Assembly (NCBI GenBank): GCA_043755595.1
Contig: JAYUSQ010000308.1
Coordinates: 7,546 to 71,545, forward strand
Length of the DNA stretch: 64,000 nt
Source of the DNA: VFZP01 sp043755595
GTDB lineage: Bacteria; Acidobacteriota; Terriglobia; Bryobacterales; Bryobacteraceae
Direction of reading: 5' to 3'
The notes beneath the pieces were generated by a model. The model did not search any database, was not told the DNA's origin, and was given only the letters and a program-made list of their open reading frames with translations. Of the stretch, positions 16,825 to 25,616 are shown piece after piece (within the stretch, counting starts at the first letter, position 1; every line of letters starts with the position of its first letter). The translations under genes and the position numbers were made by a program.

Positions 16825-18429
16825 CAGGTACGTCGTCACGCTGTCCAAATCGGCCGGCGAAAACCGGTACGGTGGCATCGTCGACCCCGGCGACATCTTT
16901 TGCGGCTCGGCGAAGTGTTGCTCTACCCACTCGCGCTTGCGGCGTTCCGCCAGCCCATTGAGCGGCGGTCCCAACTGTTTGCCGGAGTTATTCACCTGGT
17001 GGCAAATGCCGCATTGGTTCTTCTGATACACCATCGCGCCATTGACCACCGTCTCCGGCGCGGCGTTTAGTTCGTCGACGTCGGACGGCTTGAGCTTGAG
17101 CAGAAACGCAGCCAGTGAATTCAGTTGCGAGGTCGGCAAATGCACGGACGGCATACTCGAGCCGGGGATTTTTTCCGCTGGCGATTTGAAATACGAGATC
17201 AGCCAACCGGCGTCACGCTTGCCCGAAACCTTGGTCAGATCGGGACCCGTCGCCTTACCTTTGGCTCCCAACGCGTGGCACGAGTAGCAATTCTCCTTGC
17301 GAAAATGACCAAAACCGGCGAGTTCCTCGGGCGAAAGCGCTTGCCACGGTTGGATCTCGGCACTTGCCGCCTGCTCGGCTGCCTCCGGCGGTGTGCTGCG
17401 GACCGCGGCCACGGTCAGGGCGGCCCACGTCGCGCCAGCCAATAATAGGATCCCCCAAGCGGTGGTGCGTTGCGTGACTTTGCGCAGCTTCCCGCGATCG
17501 ATAAACGGAGCCATTGCCAAGGCGGCCACGGCGAGCCCCGGCAAGATGTGCGCGCCCACAGTTTCCAGCGGCCCCTCGAAAAATTTCAACGTCTGGAACA
17601 GGAACAGGAAATACCATTCCGGACGAGGGACATAGGTCGTGTCCGTTGGATCGGCCAACCGGCCGAGCGGAGCCTGGATCGTCACAGCCAGTGCGAAAAG
17701 AACGCAGAACGTGACGAAGATGGCGACCGTATCCTTGAACACCTGTTCGGGGAAAAAACGTTTGCGTGGCGCAGTGTCGTCCGGCGCCGGAGCCACGCCA
17801 TGACGGCGCACCAGATAAATGTGCAGCGCGATCGTCAACGTCGTGATGAGCGGCAGCAGCATGACGTGCATCGTGTAGAACCGCGCGAACGTCACGACAC
17901 CGACGCCGTTTTCGCTGCCGAGCAATCGTTGGATATACTCTCCCAACCCCGGCGACTTGGCGGCGATCTGCGTCGTCACCACCGTGCCCCAATAGGCGCG
18001 GTTATCCCAAGGCAGCAGATAGCCGGTCAGCCCAAATCCTAACGTCAGCATCAACAGCCCGATGCCGACCATCCACGTCGCCTCACGCGGCTTTTTATAC
18101 GCGCCCCACACAAAGACCTGCGCCATGTGCAGGACGACAACGATGATCATCAACGTCGCGCCCCAGTGATGCAGCCCGCGGATGAGCCGCCCGCCGGTAA
18201 CCTCGGTCATGATGTAGCGGACGCTCGAGTACGCATCGCCAGGGGTCGGCGCATAGTTGAACGCCAGCAGCACGCCAGTGAGCACTTGAATCATGAAGGA
18301 GAACAGCGCGACGCTGCCGAGCACTTGATGCCAGCCGGCCGACGCCGGAATGTCTTCGTAGAGAAAATGGTGAACGGCCGACTCCAGGCCGGTACGGGAT
18401 TCAAGAAAGTCGATGACGCGGCGTACCAT
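16789..18429 (-). CDS. Cytochrome b fused to two c-type heme domains
   Basis: 546 residues. Residues 1-345 form a full-length cytochrome b with about eight membrane helices; residues 375-546 carry two c-heme sites, CYSCH (381-385) and CGICH (473-477). Heme-b ligands are probably H87/H101 and H188/H203. Fourteen residues separate the second pair, the b6-type spacing. The PEWY quinol-site motif is at 270-273. At the place where cytochrome b6 has the Cys that binds heme c(i), this protein has Ser (ALFSFMIQV). The fusion replaces a separate cytochrome c1. With the Rieske gene three bases upstream it forms a quinol-oxidising complex in the inner membrane. Confidence 0.93.
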   Translation of the reverse strand: MVRRVIDFLESRTGLESAVHHFLYEDIPASAGWHQVLGSVALFSFMIQVLTGVLLAFNYAPTPGDAYSSVRYIMTEVTGGRLIRGLHHWGATLMIIVVVLHMAQVFVWGAYKKPREATWMVGIGLLMLTLGFGLTGYLLPWDNRAYWGTVVTTQIAAKSPGLGEYIQRLLGSENGVGVVTFARFYTMHVMLLPLITTLTIALHIYLVRRHGVAPAPDDTAPRKRFFPEQVFKDTVAIFVTFCVLFALAVTIQAPLGRLADPTDTTYVPRPEWYFLFLFQTLKFFEGPLETVGAHILPGLAVAALAMAPFIDRGKLRKVTQRTTAWGILLLAGATWAALTVAAVRSTPPEAAEQAASAEIQPWQALSPEELAGFGHFRKENCYSCHALGAKGKATGPDLTKVSGKRDAGWLISYFKSPAEKIPGSSMPSVHLPTSQLNSLAAFLLKLKPSDVDELNAAPETVVNGAMVYQKNQCGICHQVNNSGKQLGPPLNGLAERRKREWVEQHFAEPQKMSPGSTMPPYRFSPADLDSVTTYLLALPAKPPSGQ

Positions 18430-18432
18430 CGC

Positions 18433-18930
18433 TTAACTTTCCTTGCTCCGCTCGACCGATCCCAATAGCAATTTTCCATCTTCTATCCGTGTCTGATACC
18501 GATCGAGCGGACGTGGCGCTGGGCCCTCCAACGGCTTGCCTTCCAGGTCGAACGTCGACGTATGGCAAGGGCACAAATAATTGCGGCGTTTTTCGTCGTA
18601 GTGAAACGCGCAGCCGAGATGCGTACACGAAGGAGCGAATGCGATTACTTTCCCATCGGGCTGCTTCGATACCCAGGCGCTGGTCTTTTCGCTGAGGATC
18701 TTCCAGCCATCCTTGCGGTTGCGCCGGAAGACGATCTCCTCGGGGCGATCCGAGGAAAGGCGCGAGAGATCGGTCACTTCGACCCAATCGTCTTTCTTCT
18801 TCACCGGTCCGGGGACCAGAAGATAGCCGGCCGCTGGAATACCCAGGGCCGCGCCGATACTGCCCATCAAAGTATAAATAACGCCGAGGTGAAAGCGCCT
18901 CCGGGAATTCTGATCTGCTGCGTCTGCCAT
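18433..18930 (-). CDS. Rieske iron-sulfur protein
   Basis: 165 residues. An N-terminal segment with paired Arg (SRRRFHLGVIYTLMG) and a hydrophobic stretch serves as Tat-type signal anchor. The [2Fe-2S] ligands lie in CTHLGC (102-107) and CPCH (120-123). The usual CPCHGS is CPCHTS here, a Gly-to-Thr change next to a ligand that may shift the potential. It passes electrons from quinol to the c hemes of the fused cytochrome. It is first in a two-gene operon with the cytochrome b-cc gene, separated by three bases. Confidence 0.95.
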   Translation of the reverse strand: MADAADQNSRRRFHLGVIYTLMGSIGAALGIPAAGYLLVPGPVKKKDDWVEVTDLSRLSSDRPEEIVFRRNRKDGWKILSEKTSAWVSKQPDGKVIAFAPSCTHLGCAFHYDEKRRNYLCPCHTSTFDLEGKPLEGPAPRPLDRYQTRIEDGKLLLGSVERSKES

Positions 18931-18991
18931 GTGGTCCTCATTTTATCCGTTATTTGGCTAAACCGGATGTAAAATGGTGAAGCGCAAATTG

Positions 18992-21493
18992 TTACGCTAT
19001 GGCGGCACGCTCGATTAGGCGAGCCTGGAGCAACTCGTGCAGCGCCGGTTCGAGCTTGCGTCCATTGGCCGTCACGTAGAAGACATCCAAAGCTTTGTGG
19101 GCCTCGGTATCGACCAGGACGACTTCGATACTGCAGCCAGCCTCGGAAATGGCCGACGCCAGATCGTACAACAATCCCGGACGGTCCTGCGCCACGACTT
19201 CAACGAGTGTCGCCGATTCGGACGCCTCATTGTCGAACGAGATGCGAGTCGGTATCCGGCTGTTCTTGCTAGGCGGCGACGGGCGCGGACGGTTCCGCAA
19301 GAGGGTCTTCACGTCCAACTTGCCCAGCACTACGCGTTCGAGCGATTGGCGCATCCGCTCGAGGTCGGGCGGATTCAGTTCCAGCGTACGTTGCGGGTCG
19401 GCAAAAGCAAAGGTGTCGAGAATCGTGCCTTGCTGATTCGCAAACGCCTCGGCCTTCAGGATGTTCATGCCGAAGCTGGCGAGCGCGCCGGCCAGGGAGG
19501 CGAACAGAAACAGACGGTCTTTGGCGAGGACCGAAAGATGGTACACGCCGCCGCGCTTCTGGATGTCGAGCGCCATGCCGGCCTCGCGCCGCCGGGCGTC
19601 GAGATCCATGTGATACACCACTTCGGCATCGCTATGAATACGAAGATACCGCGTTGGAAAGCCTTTCAGAAAGGCCTCGCGCGCCGCCGAAGCGGGGGCC
19701 GACTGGATTCGGTCCGTGTCCAACTCTCGCGTCAGTTCGCGATGGGCCGTCAGATACACGCGCCACAACTGCCCCAGCCGCCAGGGCGACATCGCGGTCG
19801 GATGCACGGCGCTGGTATCGGCAAAAGTCAGCAGCGTAAGATTCTTGAGAACCTCAATGGTCCCCACACGATCGGCCAGCCAGCGCGCGGTCGACGGATC
19901 GTCCAGATCGCGACCGTTCATTGCGGACGGAAGAACGAGATGTTGCGCAATCAAGGCATGGAGCAAAGGCCGCGACTCTTCGGGCACGCCGATCCGTTCG
20001 GCCGCAATCCCGGCCAACCGTGCAGACTCGATCGCATGGGCGTCGTTCTCACCGCCCTTGCCGACGTCGTGAAATATGAGAGCCAAGCGCAAGATGGCGA
20101 GATCGTCGATTTCGCTCATCAGATTCGCAAAACTCCGCCGATCGGGCTCCTCGCTGGCGGCCAATTCCTCCAGGCTGCTGAGCGTCACCAGCGTATGTTC
20201 GTCCACCGTATAGCGATGGTTGAAGTCGCGTACGACGTAGCATTCGATTTGTCCCCATTCGGGGAAGATGGCCCGCAACACGCCGCTATCGTGCATCGCC
20301 CGTATGGCGCCGGCGGAGTTGGGCAAAGTCAGAATCTCGCGCAGGGCGGGCCACAACGGACGCGGCTCGGCAAACCAGGCCTCAATGGCGGGCATTTGGC
20401 CGGTGATGCGCCGTTCGGTTTCCGGGTGCAGCGCTACCCCATGACGGCCCACCATGAGAAACAGCCGGAGCAACGTCCCGGGATCTTTCTCCAACTGCTG
20501 TGGAGAGCGGAACAGGACGCGGTCGCGCGACACCGTGAATTCCGAACTCGACAGCCGGGAGCGCCAGTCTCGAAAACCGGCCAATAACGAACTGCTTTTG
20601 GATTCGAAGGTTTCGACGGCGCGCAACGCGCTTCGTTGAATCGCGCGCGCGTGCCGGAAGTACTCACGCATGACTGCGGCGGCGTCTTCGGCAGGCTCAA
20701 ACGGCATCTCAGCGAATTCTTCCTGCGCATCGAAGCCCAGCAGATTATTGTCGCGATTCGAGCGATAGTGCAAGAAACAGCGCAGGCGAAACAGAAAGTC
20801 GGCGTCCGCGGCCGCACGCGACCTGCCGTCGCCACCGGTGGCTCCAGATAATTGATCGAGCCACGCCATCAGATGCAGGTCGCGCAACCCGCCAGGCCCT
20901 TCTTTGATATTCGGTTCGAGATGATAGATCGTGTTGTGAAACTTGCTGTGCCGCTGATGCGTAAGTTTGCACAACTGGCGCGAAATGGTGGCGCGTTGCG
21001 ACTGGAGAAACTTGGGCAGCTTGCCGGACAGAGTTTGAAACAGATTCGGATCGCCGGCTACAAAGTGCCGGTCCATCAGGCTGACCGTCAGTTCAATATT
21101 ACCTTCGTGGATTTCGCAGCACTCGGGAATGTCATGCACCGAATGGCTTAGCCGCAGCCCGGCGTCCCAGATGGTCCGCATATAGACGGCCAGCGCGTCT
21201 TTCGCACTGCCCGAAGGAGTGCCTTCGGGAATGAGGAAGAGCAGATCGATATCGGAATGAGGAAAAAGTTCGCGCCGTCCGTAGCCGCCGACAGCCACCA
21301 ACGAAAGGCCGGTGGGAAAGGCGGGCGCGAGCAGGCGTGAGTACTCGGAAGTGAGCACCGAGTCGACCAGATGAGTACGGCGGGTGAGGACGTTGGCTGC
21401 GTCCCCCCCTGCCATGAACTCTCGCTGGATTTCAGCCGACTCTTCGCGTACGGCTTGCGGCGATGAACTAGAGAGCAGATTCCCCTCGCTCAT
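18992..21493 (-). CDS. glnD: PII uridylyltransferase/uridylyl-removing enzyme GlnD
   Basis: About 833 residues. The nucleotidyltransferase motif GGYGRRELFPHSDIDLLFL lies near residue 70. The HD domain around residues 430-540 includes VDEHTLVTL, LIFHDVGKG and DDPSTARWLAD. Two C-terminal ACT domains follow (VLAKDRLFLFASLAGALASF, and VVAQDRPGLLYDLASAISE). GlnD attaches UMP to PII when glutamine is low and removes it when glutamine is high. Start taken at MSEGNLLSSSS, which overlaps the glnB stop by 26 bases; a later Met is possible. Third gene of the amt-glnB-glnD group. Confidence 0.94.
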   Translation of the reverse strand: MSEGNLLSSSSPQAVREESAEIQREFMAGGDAANVLTRRTHLVDSVLTSEYSRLLAPAFPTGLSLVAVGGYGRRELFPHSDIDLLFLIPEGTPSGSAKDALAVYMRTIWDAGLRLSHSVHDIPECCEIHEGNIELTVSLMDRHFVAGDPNLFQTLSGKLPKFLQSQRATISRQLCKLTHQRHSKFHNTIYHLEPNIKEGPGGLRDLHLMAWLDQLSGATGGDGRSRAAADADFLFRLRCFLHYRSNRDNNLLGFDAQEEFAEMPFEPAEDAAAVMREYFRHARAIQRSALRAVETFESKSSSLLAGFRDWRSRLSSSEFTVSRDRVLFRSPQQLEKDPGTLLRLFLMVGRHGVALHPETERRITGQMPAIEAWFAEPRPLWPALREILTLPNSAGAIRAMHDSGVLRAIFPEWGQIECYVVRDFNHRYTVDEHTLVTLSSLEELAASEEPDRRSFANLMSEIDDLAILRLALIFHDVGKGGENDAHAIESARLAGIAAERIGVPEESRPLLHALIAQHLVLPSAMNGRDLDDPSTARWLADRVGTIEVLKNLTLLTFADTSAVHPTAMSPWRLGQLWRVYLTAHRELTRELDTDRIQSAPASAAREAFLKGFPTRYLRIHSDAEVVYHMDLDARRREAGMALDIQKRGGVYHLSVLAKDRLFLFASLAGALASFGMNILKAEAFANQQGTILDTFAFADPQRTLELNPPDLERMRQSLERVVLGKLDVKTLLRNRPRPSPPSKNSRIPTRISFDNEASESATLVEVVAQDRPGLLYDLASAISEAGCSIEVVLVDTEAHKALDVFYVTANGRKLEPALHELLQARLIERAAIA

Positions 21494-21806
21494 CGTTTCG
21501 GATCCTGATGGCTTCGGCGACATCATAGACAAATACCTTGCCATCGCCAATCTTGCCAGTGCGGGCGGCGGCCGTGAGTGTCTTAATCACCTCTTCCAAG
21601 CGTCCGTCGGAGATCACCAGTTCCACTTTCACTTTCGGCAGGAGATCGACCATGTATTCCTGGCCGCGATAGACCTCTTTGTGTCCTTTCTGCCGGCCGT
21701 GACCGCGCACTTCGGTGACGGTCATGCCGTCGATTCCGATTCCCTTGAGGGCTTCTTTGACCTCTTCCAACTTGAAGGGTTGAATAATGGCTTCAATCTT
21801 TTTCAT
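21468..21806 (-). CDS. glnB: Nitrogen regulatory protein PII
   Basis: 112 residues, exact PII length. The N-terminus MKKIEAIIQPFKLEEVKEAL and the T-loop segment RGQEYMVDLLPKVK with the uridylylation target Tyr are intact; the C-terminal signature TGKIGDGKVFVYDVAEAIRI is also present. PII binds ATP, ADP and 2-oxoglutarate, and in this setting should control the ammonium channel, encoded 21 bases upstream, and be modified by GlnD, encoded just downstream. An amt-linked PII is often called GlnK; sequence alone does not decide. Confidence 0.96.
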   Translation of the reverse strand: MKKIEAIIQPFKLEEVKEALKGIGIDGMTVTEVRGHGRQKGHKEVYRGQEYMVDLLPKVKVELVISDGRLEEVIKTLTAAARTGKIGDGKVFVYDVAEAIRIRNDERGESAL

Positions 21807-21827
21807 GGTGTTAGCTCCTTACAAGGC

Positions 21828-23228
<1,401 letters not shown>

Positions 23229-23466
23229 GAAGGTGTTGTCTCCTGTGGATCCGGGGGAGGTGTCCGACGCCTACGATCACGAACGACTTGGCGTGAATGC
23301 ACCCCGCCTTCGCGGGTCCTATTTATCATGCAGCCCGCGGCGAGTTAAGGGAAGCTCATTGTTTCGATGGGGTGAATCGAATTTTTCTATTTGGCAATGA
23401 GGCGGTTACTGCTTAGACTCGGATGCAGAGACCTCCCGACCGCGGAGGATCCATCCGGGAGAAAAC

Positions 23467-24627
23467 GTGAAAGTGAGAACCTGTTACATGAATCGCCTAG
23501 CTCGCATCTGGCCGTTGGCCATGTTGGCCGCCGCAGCCCTTGCGCCGGCTCAGACTACTCCACCCGCTACGCCACCAGCCGATCCTGCCCCGGCAGCCCC
23601 GGCTGCGTCTCCCTGGTCCGCCGGACCCATCGATTTCAGCGGATATGTTGACGGTTACTATAACTTCAACTCGAATCACCCTGCCACAGGTAACAACAAT
23701 CTGCGCTTTTACGACGCCAAGGCGAATACGCTTACTCTGAACGTCGCTAAGTTTTCGATGTCGCACACTGCCGACCCTGTCGGCTTCACGCTTGACCTGG
23801 GCTTTGGCCGAGGCGTCGATCTGTTTAATTCCTTCGAGCCCAACCCGGACAATCGCTCCGTGACTCGGTATATCTATCAGGCTTATCTGACCTTGAAGCC
23901 CGCCAAGGCCGGCGGCTTTCAATTTGACTTCGGTAAGTTCGCCACCAGCGCGGGCGCCGAGTTGACCGACACTCATTTGAATTGGAATTATTCGCGTGGC
24001 TTGCTGTACGCCAACGGCCCCTTCTATCACGTCGGCGCCCGCGTTTCCAAGCCGATCAACTCGCACTGGACGGCTGGCGCACAACTGGTTAACGGCTGGA
24101 ACAATATTGAAGACAACAACAGCGGCAAGACTGTCGGACTCACCAACGCCTTCACGTCCAAGAAGGCTTCGTTGTACACCAACTATTACGGCGGGCCCGA
24201 AAAGACGGGCTCCAACGAGGGCTACCGTCACTTCATCGACAACGTGCTGTTATTGACGCCGAGCGACAAAGCGAACTTCTATATCAACTACGACTATGGT
24301 GTGGATAAGAAGGGCAACGGCGCTGAGAAGCAGGCTTTCTACGGGCTGGGCCTGGCTGGCCATTTCGTGGCAAACTCCTGGTTCTCGGTCAGCCCCCGTT
24401 GGGAGATCTACAACGACGGCGGCGGCCTCATTACTTCCAAGGTGCAACGGCTGCAGACCTTCACCTGGACGGCGGAAGTCAAGATGGCCAAGGGTTTCCT
24501 GACCCGCGCGGAATACCGCCGCGATTGGTCGAATCAGCCCTTTTTCGACCGCGGCAACGAACCCGGCAGCTCGAAGAATCAGAATACGTTCCTGGTTGGC
24601 TTCGTGGTATACTTTGGTCCCAAGTAG
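23467..24627 (+). CDS. Outer-membrane beta-barrel porin (OmpL/BBP2-like)
   Basis: 386 residues with a signal peptide and a Pro/Ala-rich linker (TTPPATPPADPAPAAPA) before the barrel. The mature start GPIDFSGYVDGYYNFN and the body of alternating aromatic strands (FTLDLGFGRGVD, YIYQAYLTLKP, FQFDFGKFATSAG, FYINYDYGVDKKG) match the putative beta-barrel porin-2 family; the chain ends GFVVYFGPK. The GTG start has a GGGAG site five bases before it. It is divergent from amt with 238 bases between, so it may respond to nitrogen status, but that is an inference. Substrate unknown. Confidence 0.85.
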   Translation: MKVRTCYMNRLARIWPLAMLAAAALAPAQTTPPATPPADPAPAAPAASPWSAGPIDFSGYVDGYYNFNSNHPATGNNNLRFYDAKANTLTLNVAKFSMSHTADPVGFTLDLGFGRGVDLFNSFEPNPDNRSVTRYIYQAYLTLKPAKAGGFQFDFGKFATSAGAELTDTHLNWNYSRGLLYANGPFYHVGARVSKPINSHWTAGAQLVNGWNNIEDNNSGKTVGLTNAFTSKKASLYTNYYGGPEKTGSNEGYRHFIDNVLLLTPSDKANFYINYDYGVDKKGNGAEKQAFYGLGLAGHFVANSWFSVSPRWEIYNDGGGLITSKVQRLQTFTWTAEVKMAKGFLTRAEYRRDWSNQPFFDRGNEPGSSKNQNTFLVGFVVYFGPK

Positions 24628-24665
24628 CTCTCGGGATCGGAAGATTTCCGGTCTTGATACTCATA

Positions 24666-24699
24666 GGGGGGACGGCTGAATCGGCCGCCTCCCTTTTTT
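24666..24699 (+). terminator. Rho-independent terminator of the porin gene
   Basis: A GGGGGGACGGC arm pairs with GCCGCCTCCC across a seven-base loop, with one bulged A and one G-T pair, and is followed by seven T. It lies about 40 bases after the porin stop codon. Confidence 0.8.
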
Positions 24700-24864
24700 A
24701 TTTTCCGGCCTCGCCGACCGCGTTCCCGCCAGCTTAAACCGGATACTGTTCACTTAATCTAGAACCAACGCCCCGGCAGGCGGACCTCTTACCAGTTCCT
24801 AAACGCAAAACCGTTGATCGCGATCTAAGCGGAACCCCGGTACGGCGGGAGCTATGATGGAAGG

Positions 24865-25092
24865 GTGAAACTGACCATTGAGCTGGATCGCGAAGAGGAT
24901 GGTCGCTGGATCGCCGAAGCCCTCGAATTGCCCGGCGTGATGTGCTATGGGCAGACGCGCGACGAGGCAATCAGCAACGCCGAACGGCTGGCGATCGAGG
25001 TGATCGCGGACCGCATTGCTCACGGCGAAATGGTATCGGCAGCGCTCGCGGTTTCGTTCTCGATTCCAGATGAGCAACTGGCCAGCCACTAA
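24865..25092 (+). CDS. hicB: HicB-like antitoxin
   Basis: 75 residues of the HicB partial RNase-H fold: MKLTIELDREEDGRWIAEAL, ELPGVMCYGQTRDEAI and a helix up to LAIEVIADRIAHGE. No separate DNA-binding domain is present, as in short HicB forms. The start is GTG with GGAAGG only two or three bases before it. The toxin gene overlaps its end by 23 bases; antitoxin-first order is less common than hicA-hicB but well known. It should bind and silence the HicA mRNA interferase. Confidence 0.85.
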   Translation: MKLTIELDREEDGRWIAEALELPGVMCYGQTRDEAISNAERLAIEVIADRIAHGEMVSAALAVSFSIPDEQLASH

Positions 25093-25282
25093 AGCACGGT
25101 GTGTTCTCGCGGCTTTGGAGAGAGCCGGTTGGAAGGTGAAGCTCCAGCGTGGCTCTCACCGTCTCCTGGTCCACCCGACTCGGCCAGACTACGAATTCTC
25201 CTTTCACGATCAGGACGAAATCGGGCCGAGGATGCTGGCCCGCATCGCCAAGCGGACGGGAATGAAGCCGGATGATCTGTGA
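25070..25282 (+). CDS. hicA: HicA-like mRNA interferase toxin
   Basis: 70 residues: MSNWPATKARCVLAALERAG then GWKVKLQRGSHRLLVHP. The GSH segment with the catalytic His, followed by FSFHDQDEIGPRMLARIAK, is the HicA double-stranded RNA-binding-like fold. HicA cleaves mRNA and arrests growth when free of HicB. The start at 25070 was chosen because the upstream extension is only hicB in another frame. All catalytic features look intact, so unlike the other toxin loci in this window the pair appears functional. Confidence 0.85.
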   Translation: MSNWPATKARCVLAALERAGWKVKLQRGSHRLLVHPTRPDYEFSFHDQDEIGPRMLARIAKRTGMKPDDL

Positions 25283-25616
25283 AGTGACGCTGCGCCGTTT
25301 TGCGCGGGTTTCGACATTCGCTTCCTCCCCGTTTTTGCCCAACTTTATACGAAACGGTAAGTTGAGGGTACAGTGCGGTGTGCCGCTGTCAGTCATTCTC
25401 CACCGAACAACTGTTTCAAGACCCGCTATTGGCGAGCATCTCGACTTCAGGCCCGCCTATCGCGAGATTCGCCAATGGGGGTGCTGCCTTGGCTCCCATC
25501 TCGCATGATGCCACGCTGGCTCGACCTCAGTCTGCTTATCTCTTGGCCGCGGCCGCATATCCAAAGGCCACAATCGGCCATTCGAATCGGGCCGTCAGGT
25601 ACATCAAGGCAGATCA
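25283..25616. other. Gap without recognisable gene
   Basis: Between hicA and the convergent kinase gene. Open frames are present but none has a ribosome-binding site or a recognisable protein pattern. No clear hairpin with T-run was found. It may be decayed coding DNA. Confidence 0.5.

Noticed and set aside
19037..20587. A 516-codon plus-strand frame opposite glnD
   Set aside because: Antisense shadow; no ribosome-binding site or recognisable motif, and glnD is complete on the other strand.
23229..23466. Sigma-54 promoter for amt or the porin
   Set aside because: I looked for GG and GC at ten-base spacing in the TGGC/TTGC context on both strands and found no convincing match.
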